Shown here: piece after piece, positions 7,509 through 15,819 of the stretch
Position numbering within the stretch: the stretch's first letter is position 1
How the letters are laid out: every line of letters begins with the position of its first letter
Assembly (NCBI GenBank): GCA_016708435.1
Contig: JADJFV010000001.1
Span: 1-64,000, forward strand
Reading direction: 5' to 3'
From: Leptospiraceae bacterium
Lineage (GTDB): Bacteria > Spirochaetota > Leptospiria > Leptospirales > Leptospiraceae
Length of the DNA stretch: 64,000 nucleotides
The notes under the pieces: generated by a model
Database searches by the model: none
Told to the model about the DNA's origin: nothing
What the model saw: the letters and a program-made list of their open reading frames with translations, nothing else
Made by a program: the position numbers and the translations under genes

Positions 7509-8141
7509 TTATTTTACAGGTTGACCATCTTTGAATGGACCTTCATACACTAATTTACCATCTTTTTCTTTTACAACTCCCTTACCGTTTAAGAGATCAT
7601 CTTTAAAATCTCCCGCGTAAGTTCTACCTTGTCTTGTGGTAAATGTGCCGTTGCCGTTAAACTTTCCATCAACAAACCAACCAACATATTTAGTTCCTTT
7701 AGAACCGAGTAATGTGCCGTAACCGTTAAACTTACCGTCTTTCATTTGACCATCGTATTGATCACCGTTGGCATATTTGTAAACGCCGGCTCCATCCATT
7801 GTTCCATCTTTAAACTCGCCAATGTAATTATCACCGTTAGCGAATAAAAGGTTTCCCTTGCCATTGAATTTTTCATTTTTAAATTGTCCCTGGTATTTGC
7901 TTCCATCGGAAAAACTTAACGCACCTTCTCCGTTCTTGCAATCACCAACACAATCGCCAGCGGCAGCACGGGATGCATTTGTCGCAACAGTTGAGGCTGT
8001 TTTTGCTGCATCGGAAGCTTTTGTGTCTTCTTTTTTTGCAGGCGGCTCTTCTTTTTTATCCCCGGAAGAACAGTTCGTAAGGCTAGTCATTGCCAATAAG
8101 GTCAATACTAAGGTTAGTAGTATGCTTCTTTTAAAATTCAT
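7509..8141 (-). CDS. MORN-repeat lipoprotein
   Basis: Start chosen at ATG 8141 (210 residues), which has a good ribosome site (AAGGAG) and begins a lipoprotein signal peptide with lipobox near SLTNCSS. A Lys/Glu/Ala-rich linker follows, then GDCVGDCKNGEG and six or so MORN repeats (for example YQGQFKNEKFNGKGNLLFANG, YIGEFKDGTMDGAGVYKYANG) to the end. MORN repeats form extended beta structures that bind lipid or protein; in Leptospira-like bacteria the role is not known. It is a paralogue of 26777-27556, sharing the C-x2-DCK-x-G entry motif. Confidence 0.8.
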   Translation of the reverse strand: MNFKRSILLTLVLTLLAMTSLTNCSSGDKKEEPPAKKEDTKASDAAKTASTVATNASRAAAGDCVGDCKNGEGALSFSDGSKYQGQFKNEKFNGKGNLLFANGDNYIGEFKDGTMDGAGVYKYANGDQYDGQMKDGKFNGYGTLLGSKGTKYVGWFVDGKFNGNGTFTTRQGRTYAGDFKDDLLNGKGVVKEKDGKLVYEGPFKDGQPVK

Positions 8142-8292
8142 ATTAAAAAATCTCCTTTTTTTACAAATACGGACAATTATTCGTATTAGCATAAAGTAAT
8201 TTTATTATAAAATAGTATTTGGTCTATCATTTTTCTTTGTTCTTGCTATTCCCAATAAATCAAATCCATTTCTTACTAAAAAATGGGTGCTA

Positions 8293-8429
8293 CCTTACCT
8301 TTATCCCTAGATTTTGCTCTATTTGTTAAATCTCCTTCATTATTCATTCACTTGATTTTCACAAAGGGATAAAGGTAAGGTCCGGGCTTTCACCTACTGT
8401 CAAAAAATTGTATTCACAATTTTTTGACA
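8293..8429. repeat. double palindromic element
   Basis: Two nested structures. CCTTACCTTTATCCCT (8293-8308) pairs with AGGGATAAAGGTAAGG (8365-8380) over 16 bases. Then TGTCAAAAAATTGT (8398-8411) pairs with ACAATTTTTTGACA (8416-8429) around a 4-base loop, flanked by CCGGGCTTTC and GGTTCAATCCC. The flanks resemble a widespread family of bacterial palindromic repeats (AGGGATTGAA...GAAAGCCCGG on the other strand). No gene is seen in 8142-8521. Confidence 0.6.
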
Positions 8430-8521
8430 CCGGTTCAATCCCTAGCACATAGCAAAGAAAAATCCTTTCCTAATTTGTATTTTTTCCCGCACAAAAAGAA
8501 TTTTCTACACCTAGTATTTGT

Positions 8522-9021
8522 ATGATAATCTTTCGAAATAAAAACAAATACTTACTCGATAAAATTGAAGATCGCAACCATACTGTCTCAACGCTTCTGA
8601 TTCCAAAAAAATAACCTGGCCCCTTCCACCCCTGCCCCCAAAACCCCCAGGGGGGGTTTCCCCCCCCCCCCCAGCCCCCCCGGAAAAAGGCCGGCCAAAA
8701 ACACCCCCCGCCCCCCCCCCCGCCCCGCCCCAAAAAAAAAAAAAAAAAAAAAAAAAAAAACAGAATTTGATTCGATTCAACTTTCGACCAACAAATGCGG
8801 ATTGGGTAGAACTTGGGGAAATTGCCCTAGCTTTTGGAAAATCTCGCTGCTGGTTGTTTGTCCATTTGCTAAAACTTGATATCGCTGGGATGTCGCGCCT
8901 CTTACGAAAAGCCAGATTGAGCTTTGGAGTTCCAACGATTCCGAGGTTAGAACTGAAGATTTTTTGGACTTTGTAACGTGTCCGAGAAAATTTTACTCGT
9001 GGGTATCATGTAAAAGTTTAG
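8522..9021 (+). pseudogene. DUF1564 family gene split by low-complexity DNA
   Basis: ATG 8522 opens a short frame ending STLLIPKK, matching the N-terminus of Leptospira DUF1564 proteins. After a C-rich and A-rich block (8616-8760) the family resumes: NFRPTNADWVELGEIALAFG, then KSRCWLFVHLLKLDIAGM and GVPTIPRLELKIFW. TAA 8974-8976 interrupts, but the frame continues RVRENFTRGYHVKV to TAG 9019-9021, as full-length members do. DUF1564 proteins are small, Leptospira-restricted and of unknown function. The gene was probably whole before the middle was lost or misassembled; the TAA may be true decay. Confidence 0.7.
8616..8760. other. low-complexity block, probable assembly fault
   Basis: About 115 bases of C-dominated sequence with long C and G runs (8641-8731) are followed by 29 consecutive A (8732-8760). 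This is unlike anything else in this AT-rich window and it interrupts a coding sequence. It looks like low-quality consensus at a join. Confidence 0.75.
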
Positions 9022-9028
9022 CAAAAAC

Positions 9029-9490
9029 CTATTTCGAAGTATTAAGAGCCAAGCGCAAATCGTTTGTTAGCTGCATTGCAAGCTCAGGCCTACCATGAAA
9101 AGCGGCAGGCGTATTTTGAAACAAAGCAATCTTCCAATCCACACCAACCTTTTTACAAACTAGCGACTGAACAGCATTAACCGCAGGATTAATATCTGCG
9201 CCTCCGCGTGGAACCATTCCAACAACAGCGCGGAGAATGGCAACATCACTCGATAAGATTTTTACTTCCTGGATAATACTTACATAGAGTCCTGTCGGAT
9301 GTGCTGCAAAAATTTCTCCTATGACAGAATGCACTTCCTTACTTCCCTTCATCTGCGATCCATCAAAACCAACGATGTCTCCATCCTCTAAAACTAAATC
9401 AGACATTCCTTTTGCATTTTGATAGTTCCAGGCTTCAATCCAAGTCTTATACAGCAAACGGATATTAGCCTCTTCTGTGGGTTGGCTCAT
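9029..9490 (-). CDS. SnoaL/NTF2-like protein (SgcJ/EcaC type)
   Basis: A 153-residue cytosolic protein with the cone-shaped NTF2-like fold expected from its pattern: IRLLYKTWIEAWNYQNAKGM at the N-terminus, then DIVGFDGSQMKGSKEVHSVI, VAILRAVVGMVPRGG and WKIALFQNTPAAFHGRPE. This matches the SgcJ/EcaC group of SnoaL-like proteins. Members are often annotated as oxidoreductases or ketosteroid-isomerase-like, but reactions are rarely known, and none is claimed here. It is a single gene, separated from gmd by a short repeat-bearing gap. Confidence 0.7.
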   Translation of the reverse strand: MSQPTEEANIRLLYKTWIEAWNYQNAKGMSDLVLEDGDIVGFDGSQMKGSKEVHSVIGEIFAAHPTGLYVSIIQEVKILSSDVAILRAVVGMVPRGGADINPAVNAVQSLVCKKVGVDWKIALFQNTPAAFHGRPELAMQLTNDLRLALNTSK

Positions 9491-9520
9491 TTTAAGCTCC
9501 TAGTTTTAGTAAAAGGAACA

Positions 9521-9573
9521 CACGAAGACTTAGAAAATAATTTGATACATAGGAAAGTCCTTTCGTCTTCGTG
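9521..9573. repeat. CACGAAGAC inverted repeat
   Basis: CACGAAGAC (9521-9529) pairs with GTCTTCGTG (9565-9573). The wording resembles dispersed CACGAAG repeats found in many genomes. It lies between two reverse-strand genes and could also act as a weak terminator for gmd. Confidence 0.4.
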
Positions 9574-9581
9574 GTAATAAA

Positions 9582-10604
9582 TTATAGTTTAATTCCGACT
9601 GCCTCGCAATCAGCTACGGTCATAATTTTTACTAACTCAGCAAATTTAACCTTTGGCTCCCAACCCAGTTTAGTTTTAGCTTTAGCGGGGTTACCTAAAA
9701 GTTGCTCCACTTCGGTAGGGCGATAAAAACGTGGATCTATAGCGACTATCGTTTCACCAGTTGCAGCATTGAGACCGACTTCTTTTTCTTCTTTTCCTTT
9801 CCATTCTACTTTGATACCGGCAATAGAAAAAGACAATTCAATAAACTCTCTAACAGAATGCATTTCATTCGTTGCGACAACATAGTCATCTGGCTTGTCT
9901 TGTTGTAACATCATCCACATCATGTTTACATAATCAGGAGCATATCCCCAATCACGTCTTGCATCTAAGTTTCCAAGCGTGAGTGTTTTCATTTTCTTAG
10001 CTTTGATTCCTGCAACTCCAAGAGTGATCTTGCGGGTAACGAATGTTTCTCCACGTCGAGGTGATTCATGGTTGAACAGAATTCCATTAGAAGCATGAAT
10101 TCCAAATGCCTCGCGGTAATTCACGACTATCCAGTAAGCATATAATTTTGCGACTGCGTAAGGTGACCGCGGATAAAAGGGAGTTTTCTCTGTTTGAGGA
10201 ACTTCTTGCACAAGTCCATACAACTCTGAAGTGGATGCTTGGTAAAAACGAGTTTTAACTCCTGTCTCATTGATTGCATCTAGAAAACGAAGAGTTCCAA
10301 CGGCGTCTACTTCCGCAGTGTATTCAGGAACTTCAAAAGAAACTCCTACATGGGATTGTGCTGCAAGGTTGTAAATTTCATCTGGCTGAACTTTTTCAAG
10401 GATACGATTCAAATTGCTTGAATCAGTCATATCGCCATAGTGTAAGTGTAGATTTGGATTGTCTTTTAAATGCTCAATTCTATTTCGATTGAATAGGCTG
10501 GCGCGTCTAACGATTCCATGCACTTCGTAATTTTTATCTAGTAAGAGTTCTGTTAAGTAAGAACCGTCCTGTCCGGTAATCCCAGTGATGAGTGCTTTTT
10601 TCAA
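9582..10604 (-). CDS. gmd: GDP-mannose 4,6-dehydratase
   Basis: A 340-residue extended short-chain dehydrogenase that converts GDP-D-mannose to GDP-4-keto-6-deoxy-D-mannose, the first step to GDP-fucose, GDP-rhamnose or GDP-perosamine for surface polysaccharide. The NAD(P)-binding glycine motif TGITGQDGSY is at residues 7-16, ASTSELYG with the catalytic Ser/Thr-Glu at 123-130, and YAVAK (Tyr149, Lys153) follows. Length is normal for the family. The start has a ribosome site (AAGGAG). No partner gene for the next sugar step is adjacent, so the end product is unknown. It is 10 bases after the CDF transporter gene and may be cotranscribed. Confidence 0.93.
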   Translation of the reverse strand: MKKALITGITGQDGSYLTELLLDKNYEVHGIVRRASLFNRNRIEHLKDNPNLHLHYGDMTDSSNLNRILEKVQPDEIYNLAAQSHVGVSFEVPEYTAEVDAVGTLRFLDAINETGVKTRFYQASTSELYGLVQEVPQTEKTPFYPRSPYAVAKLYAYWIVVNYREAFGIHASNGILFNHESPRRGETFVTRKITLGVAGIKAKKMKTLTLGNLDARRDWGYAPDYVNMMWMMLQQDKPDDYVVATNEMHSVREFIELSFSIAGIKVEWKGKEEKEVGLNAATGETIVAIDPRFYRPTEVEQLLGNPAKAKTKLGWEPKVKFAELVKIMTVADCEAVGIKL

Positions 10605-10614
10605 AATATTCTCC

Positions 10615-11649
10615 TTAGCTAATAACCAAATTCACATGTTGTAAATTCGGGAGTTTATCTTTTAACTGTTTTTTTATTTTTTCTAATTCGGCAAGTTTAT
10701 TTGCATATAGTGTATGACCCAAATTAAAAAAAACGCCCTCTAGTTCTTCGTCCGATTTAACGTGTTTTAACGTAGAACGAACTTTTTTGGCTGCTTGTTT
10801 AACGGATTCTTCAAATATTTTTTCTGTATCTAGTTCCAGTTCTGCTTTGAACTTTAATCGGTTTGGACCTAATACTACAGTCCTAACGTCTTTGTAAGAT
10901 TTGATATGCGGATTGTTATCTAGAACTTCAAGAAGTTGTTTTAACTCATATTCAGGAATTGCGCGATCTAGAAGGAATTTCTTGTTTTCAATTGCTAGGT
11001 GGATGGCAATCCAACCCATAAGAAGTCCAATGAGAATACTGGCAACAGCGTCAAATGTATTATTACCCGTTAGATTAGTCATTACGATACCGACTAACGC
11101 AAGCAGCAAACCAATAATAGCCGCAAAGTCTTCCCAGAAAACTGCACTGATAGAAGGGTCGATAGATTCATTTAGATAAGTAAAAAACTTTTTCGTTCTA
11201 CTCATAGCCTGTAATTTAATTTCTTGGATTACTACATAGAAAGAATAACCTTCGACTAACATTGATATAACAAGAATGAGTTCAATTATGAACTGTTCCA
11301 TTCCGGCTTTCTTTATAGGCTCTGTTGAAAGTAAGTCATGCACCCCATGATAAACTGTCACTCCACAACCCAAAACAAAGATGCCCATTGCAGAAACTAG
11401 ATTCCAAAAAAACCTCTCTTGTGAATGCCCATAATGATAAATATCTGATGCACCCTTTTCTCCACGCTTAATACCTAACAACAAAAGAGCTTGGTTCATA
11501 ACGTCTGCAATCGAGTGAATTGTTTCAGAAAGAAGTGCCGAGGAGCCACTAAAGAAAAATCCAATTGCTTTTGCGATTGCAATAATCGCATTTCCTAGGA
11601 TTGCCACAATAATCGGTTTGGTTTGATTTGAAATTGCCATAGGATGCAA
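10615..11649 (-). CDS. cation diffusion facilitator family transporter
   Basis: A 344-residue inner-membrane protein of the CDF family, which exports Zn2+ or similar divalent metals by proton exchange. About six membrane segments lie in residues 10-215. SETIHSIADVMNQALLLLG in segment 2 carries the HxxxD pair of the metal site; segment 5 has a second acidic site (FAAIIGLLLALVG region). The C-terminal cytosolic domain (residues about 230-340) has the CDF fold. It resembles the ZnT9-like branch. Start is MHPMAIS; MAIS, three codons later, is possible. Confidence 0.85.
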   Translation of the reverse strand: MHPMAISNQTKPIIVAILGNAIIAIAKAIGFFFSGSSALLSETIHSIADVMNQALLLLGIKRGEKGASDIYHYGHSQERFFWNLVSAMGIFVLGCGVTVYHGVHDLLSTEPIKKAGMEQFIIELILVISMLVEGYSFYVVIQEIKLQAMSRTKKFFTYLNESIDPSISAVFWEDFAAIIGLLLALVGIVMTNLTGNNTFDAVASILIGLLMGWIAIHLAIENKKFLLDRAIPEYELKQLLEVLDNNPHIKSYKDVRTVVLGPNRLKFKAELELDTEKIFEESVKQAAKKVRSTLKHVKSDEELEGVFFNLGHTLYANKLAELEKIKKQLKDKLPNLQHVNLVIS

Positions 11650-11695
11650 ATTAATCAGAAAGCCTATTTATTCAAATACATTTTTTAGTTTCCGT

Positions 11696-12628
11696 TCAAC
11701 TCTTTAATACTGCCAGATGTGCTTCTACTGATTCAGCAAGAGCTTCTAACTCGTAGCCACCTTCGAGAAAAGAAATAATTCTTCCCTGGCAAATTTCCTT
11801 TGCCTTTTTGCAGATAATCTCTGTAAACTGCTCATAGGCATCGGTAGATAAATCCATTCCACCTAAAGGGTCTTCCCTGTGTGCATCAAATCCTGCTGAG
11901 ATCAAAATGAATTCAGGCTGAAACTTATCTATTGCCGGAATAATTCTCTCATTGAATGCATTAAAATAATCTTGATTAGATGAGCCTCTTCTGAGAGGTA
12001 TATTTAAATTATACCCTAAACCCTTTCCTGTTCCCTGATCTTTCTCTGCACCGGTGCCGGGATAAAATGGATATTGATGAGTCGAAATAAAATAGACTGA
12101 GTCATCCGAGTAAAAACTATTTTCGGTTCCATTTCCGTGATGGACATCCCAATCTAGAATTAGAACTTTTTTAATTCCTTTGGATTGCAGATACTTGGTA
12201 GTAATCGCTACATTATTAAACATGCAAAATCCCATTGCGTGGTATTTTTCTGCATGATGTCCGGGAGGTCGAACTAGCGCAAATCCAGTATTAACTGCAC
12301 CACTTAATATAGTATCAGCTAAAACAATTCCTGAACCACTAGCCAATGCTGCCGCTTTATATGATCCGGATGAATAAGGGGTATCTGGATCAAAATGTCC
12401 GGCTCCCATTTTAACTCGTTTTTGAAAATCTTGTATATAGGATATAGTATGAATGGAAGCAATTTCTTCTTCTGTGGCTTCGCGTATTTGTGGTTGAATG
12501 AGTTCTTTAAAATAAGACTTGGAATGTAGTTTATCTAGAATAGAGGTTAATCGCTTGTAATTCTCCGGGTGTTGACCTGTTTCATGGTCTAAAAATTCTT
12601 CTCTATAAGCAATTGCAGTCTTGCTCAT
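11696..12628 (-). CDS. histone deacetylase-family amidohydrolase
   Basis: A 310-residue class II HDAC-like zinc hydrolase. Seen motifs: RPPGHHAE (the two catalytic His), DWDVHHGNGTE (zinc ligands Asp and His), STHQYPFYPGTG, SAGFDAHREDPLGG (third zinc ligand Asp), and FLEGGYE near the end. Bacterial relatives deacetylate acetylpolyamines or lysine; the substrate here is not determined. Its ATG overlaps the stop of the upstream membrane gene (ATGA), so the two are translationally coupled. Confidence 0.88.
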   Translation of the reverse strand: MSKTAIAYREEFLDHETGQHPENYKRLTSILDKLHSKSYFKELIQPQIREATEEEIASIHTISYIQDFQKRVKMGAGHFDPDTPYSSGSYKAAALASGSGIVLADTILSGAVNTGFALVRPPGHHAEKYHAMGFCMFNNVAITTKYLQSKGIKKVLILDWDVHHGNGTENSFYSDDSVYFISTHQYPFYPGTGAEKDQGTGKGLGYNLNIPLRRGSSNQDYFNAFNERIIPAIDKFQPEFILISAGFDAHREDPLGGMDLSTDAYEQFTEIICKKAKEICQGRIISFLEGGYELEALAESVEAHLAVLKS

Positions 12629-12930
12629 TGTTGTAACTTTTCATTTAAAAAAATATACTTTGTCCAATTGTAAATCCAGGAAAAACCAAGAATTACAACC
12701 ACAACGTTTGCATCTGACTTAAGATAAAACGTTAGTCCCCAGAAGAAAGGTAAGAGCATAAACAGAGAATAGGCTGTGAGTAAATAAATAGAGCCTGTAT
12801 TTTTCCAGTTCAGAACAGAACGTCTTAAGGAAGCGGCTACGGAAGAGTAACCCAGTTCAAACCCGAGTGATTTACGGGCTAATTGAAAGAATGCTATAAA
12901 TAAAATTGTGATTAGGAGGGAATATATCAT
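12625..12930 (-). CDS. small membrane protein
   Basis: A 101-residue protein with about three hydrophobic segments: residues 2-16, a middle segment near 50-65 (YLLTAYSLFMLLPFFWGL), and 75-90. A basic stretch (LRRSVLNWKN) lies between the first two. The stop overlaps the start of the HDAC-family gene by four bases. Family not recognised. A CCTAACCCC repeat lies 18 bases upstream of its start. Confidence 0.55.
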   Translation of the reverse strand: MIYSLLITILFIAFFQLARKSLGFELGYSSVAASLRRSVLNWKNTGSIYLLTAYSLFMLLPFFWGLTFYLKSDANVVVVILGFSWIYNWTKYIFLNEKLQQ

Positions 12931-12947
12931 AATGTTATAGTATACTT

Positions 12948-13060
12948 ACCTAACCCCAGACTTTAACTTCTTGTAGAATCCTAATAAGTCGCCCCTTCCC
13001 TTAAGGAAAGGGGACTTTATCGGTCATACAATACAACAGTATATAAAATCGGGGTTAGGT
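12948..13060. repeat. CCTAACCCC palindromic element, copy 2
   Basis: A 113-bp element with ends ACCTAACCCC and GGGGTTAGGT and an inner GCCCCTTCCCTTAAGGAAAGGGG hairpin. Its whole length matches the reverse complement of copy 3 (56545-56689), apart from an insertion in copy 3. It lies between mdh and the small membrane protein gene. Confidence 0.8.
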
Positions 13061-13077
13061 AAAGAATTTCTAAATGC

Positions 13078-14058
13078 TTACAGCATGTCCTTTACATCGT
13101 TTCTTTCGCCAACTAATTCATCATGTGTAATTTTGAATTTTTCTTTGCCGAAATCATTGAGTGGAACATTTTGAACGATTTTATAATCTTTTCCATCAGA
13201 AGAGATTGGGTAACCAAAGATTAGCCCCTTCTCAACACCGTAACTTCCATCAGAGCAAGTAGCAACGCTAAACCAATCTCCTGATTTTGTAGGAGTGGTT
13301 AGGTTTACAACTGTGTCTACAACTGCGTTAGCCGCAGAGGCAGCACTGGAAGAACCACGAGCAGCGATAATAGCCGCGCCGCGTTTTTGAACTGTGGAAA
13401 TAAAATCTCCTTTTAACCATGCTTCGTCTTTGATTAAATCTGTTGCAGGTTTACCGTCAATTTTTGCATTGTAGAAATCTGGGTATTGTGTAGCAGAGTG
13501 ATTTCCCCAAATTGCTAAATTGGAAACTTTGGATACCGGATAACCCGACTTTTGAGCTAATTGTGTCTTTGCACGGTTTTCATCTAACTTGGTTAATGCA
13601 AACCATCTGTTAGAAGGAATTCCTTTTGCGTTATTCATCGCAATGAGGCAGTTGGTGTTACAAGGATTACCCACAACAAGAACTCTTACATCGCTATTTG
13701 CTTTTGCTTCGAGTGATTTACCTTGTTTGGTAAAAATTCCACCATTGATCTTTAGAAGATCTCCTCTTTCCATTCCCGCTTTTCTTGGAACAGATCCTAC
13801 AAGAAGCGCCCAATTAATATCGTTAAACGCTACGTCCAACTCAGAAGTAACTGTTACTTTTTGTAAGAGTGGAAATGCGCAATCATCTAATTCCATTACA
13901 ACGCCTTTAAGCGCTGGAAGTGCCGCTTCTAATTCTAATAATTGTAATTCTACAGCAGTGTCAGGACCAAACATTTGTCCTGATGCAATTCTAAATAATA
14001 GGGAATATCCTATTTGCCCTGCTGCTCCTGTTACTGCTACTTTTACTGTTTTACTCAT
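13078..14058 (-). CDS. mdh: malate dehydrogenase
   Basis: A 326-residue NAD-dependent malate dehydrogenase catalysing malate/oxaloacetate exchange in the TCA cycle. The N-terminal TGAAGQIGYSLLFRIASG is the nucleotide-binding signature of the type-2 MDH group (cytosolic-like, about 326-330 residues). LVGSVPRKAGMERGDLL carries the substrate-binding Arg pair, VVGNPCNTNC follows, and IWGNHSATQYPD includes the catalytic His. Length is typical. Ten bases separate it from the DsbA-like gene upstream, so they are probably cotranscribed. Start is ATG 14058 with AGGAG just upstream. Confidence 0.95.
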   Translation of the reverse strand: MSKTVKVAVTGAAGQIGYSLLFRIASGQMFGPDTAVELQLLELEAALPALKGVVMELDDCAFPLLQKVTVTSELDVAFNDINWALLVGSVPRKAGMERGDLLKINGGIFTKQGKSLEAKANSDVRVLVVGNPCNTNCLIAMNNAKGIPSNRWFALTKLDENRAKTQLAQKSGYPVSKVSNLAIWGNHSATQYPDFYNAKIDGKPATDLIKDEAWLKGDFISTVQKRGAAIIAARGSSSAASAANAVVDTVVNLTTPTKSGDWFSVATCSDGSYGVEKGLIFGYPISSDGKDYKIVQNVPLNDFGKEKFKITHDELVGERNDVKDML

Positions 14059-14067
14059 ATCTTCTCC

Positions 14068-15078
14068 TCATTTACCTAATTCTTCGTCTATAATTTTTTG
14101 AAAGGCTCCAATGGGCTGAGCACCTTCCACAAAAATTCCATTAATAAAAAATGCTGGAGTTCCATTCACACCCACAGCCTGACCGTCTGCGACATCAGCT
14201 TCAATTTCAGCAGAAATTTTTCCTGAGTCCGCCAAACAGGCATTAAACTTTGTTTTATCCAATCCAACTTTATCAGCTAATAAAATAACATTTTCTTTTA
14301 CAAGATTTTCAGCGTTATCAAACAATAGATTAAAATATTCCCAATATTTATTTTGTTCAATTGCACAATTGGCTGCTATATGAGCAAACATTGCATTGCG
14401 GTGAAAGGGAAGAGGATAATCACGAAATACCCAACGAATTTTATCTTTGTATTGCTCTCTTAATTGTCTAGTAGTTGTTTGACTTCTCTTGCAATACGGA
14501 CATTCGAAATCAGAAAATTCAATTACTGTAACCTTTGCTTTTTCAGGACCGATGGAAGGATTTCCTTTTTCGGCAACTACTTGCTTTACTTGTTTTACTT
14601 CTTCCATAAAGAAGTCAACTTTGTATCTCTTGCTAAGCTCGCCGTAGTATTCTTGCTCTTTTAGGTTTTTTAAATAGCCAACAATTCTATCTTGCACTGC
14701 TTCGAGTTTTGCTCCACCAAATTGATCTTTATACTGTTCGTAGATGGCTTGGATTTCGGAAGCAGAGGGAGTGTAAGAGCCAACCCCTTTAGAAACAACT
14801 TCACTTGGTTTGATGTTTTTTTCTTTTGCTTCGAGTTCAAGAATCTTGTCATTGGCATATTGCTCGAAGGTTCGCTTTAATCCATCAACATAATCCTTTT
14901 TTAATTTTACGACCATTCCTGGTTTTTCTTTTTCCAAATCAGATTCAGTGAATTTCTTACCGTTAATCTCGATATAACTTTTTGGTTTAAAATAATTGAT
15001 AAGTGCCGGTATGCTAAAGGCAACATAAAGAATTGTAAATGCAGATAGAGCCAAAAGCCCTTTTTTTCCATTGTCCAT
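14068..15078 (-). CDS. membrane-anchored DsbA-like thiol oxidoreductase
   Basis: A 336-residue envelope protein. Residues 8-28 form an N-terminal membrane anchor. Residues about 35-155 resemble a SurA-like chaperone segment (INGKKFTESDLEKEKPG, helical and charged). The thioredoxin-like domain starts near 180, with active site CPYC at residues 193-196 in FSDFECPYCKRSQ and the cis-Pro region at VNGTPAFFINGIF. This architecture is common in DsbA/DSBA-like thioredoxin (Thioredoxin_4) proteins that handle disulphides of exported proteins. Direction of catalysis is inferred. It is the first gene before mdh. Confidence 0.85.
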   Translation of the reverse strand: MDNGKKGLLALSAFTILYVAFSIPALINYFKPKSYIEINGKKFTESDLEKEKPGMVVKLKKDYVDGLKRTFEQYANDKILELEAKEKNIKPSEVVSKGVGSYTPSASEIQAIYEQYKDQFGGAKLEAVQDRIVGYLKNLKEQEYYGELSKRYKVDFFMEEVKQVKQVVAEKGNPSIGPEKAKVTVIEFSDFECPYCKRSQTTTRQLREQYKDKIRWVFRDYPLPFHRNAMFAHIAANCAIEQNKYWEYFNLLFDNAENLVKENVILLADKVGLDKTKFNACLADSGKISAEIEADVADGQAVGVNGTPAFFINGIFVEGAQPIGAFQKIIDEELGK

Positions 15079-15263
15079 AAACTAGAATATTTCTCCTATT
15101 TAACCAAAATCAATGTAAATCCTTAATAAGCAAATCAAATAATCGCTCGACACTTACTTCCTTTAAAATTCACTGCCACAGCAAGCTCTATTATTTTTTA
15201 GAAAATATAGTAAGCAGTAACTCAGAATTAGACATTGGTAAACAGGCTTCGTATTCGATAATT

Positions 15264-15715
15264 TCAAACTTTCGTAGAAAATAATCGGAACTCCTTCTCC
15301 TCTCTTTTCCATGTCATGTTTTCTTGAAATCGAATTATCCCTCTGAGCCCAATTGCTTCAAAAATAGCCCTTTCACTAAATGCATGAATCTCTAGTCTAT
15401 CGGGATTCTTTCTCGCTCCAACCAATCTATTTCTTCTAAAGAAATGCATTGCATCTTCTATCTGCGTATCTAAAGAGCCTGTTATTTTTCTGGATGATTC
15501 GAACACATAAGTAGACCAGCTACACTACAGCGCACAGAATGATTTTCATCCTGAGTAAGCAAGCTTCTCTTGAGTAGCCATGTCGCATAATCTTCCTTAA
15601 CCTCTGGGATAAATTTTTTCCAAAGACATTCTTCTAAATCCTGAATAGATGTTTGTGGGACTGCTTGTTCTTCGAAACGAATTTTATTTATTAGTTCTTC
15701 GTTTGTGTCAAACAT
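15264..15715 (-). pseudogene. AlbA/RecG-like ATP-binding protein, frameshifted fragment
   Basis: Two overlapping frames. The first (15715-15482) reads FDTNEELINKIRFEEQAVPQ to VRCSVAGLLMCSNHPEK. The second (from about 15506) continues GSLDTQIEDAMHFFRRNRLV and ends FEAIGLRGIIRFQENMTW. Together they match the middle of divergent-AAA/RecG-like proteins (AlbA_2 plus HATPase_c_4), which are transcriptional regulators or DNA-binding ATPases often near restriction systems. The N-terminal DNA-binding domain and the C-terminus are missing. Confidence 0.6.
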
Positions 15716-15819
15716 AAGGCTCTATCCTTTTTTATCGCATCTGGAAAGCATCTTTACTATTTATCCCAATCTTTTTTCGATTTCAGTATTAATACTTCCA
15801 ATATCTTTAACCAAGCAGT

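Noticed and set aside
8418..8455. tRNA-like T-arm wording GGTTCAATCCC
   Set aside because: No acceptor stem, D arm or anticodon arm can be formed around it; it belongs to the palindromic element at 8293-8429.
8470..8780. Gly/Trp/Phe-rich reverse open frames over the C-rich block
   Set aside because: They are translations of G/C homopolymers and have no protein-like composition.
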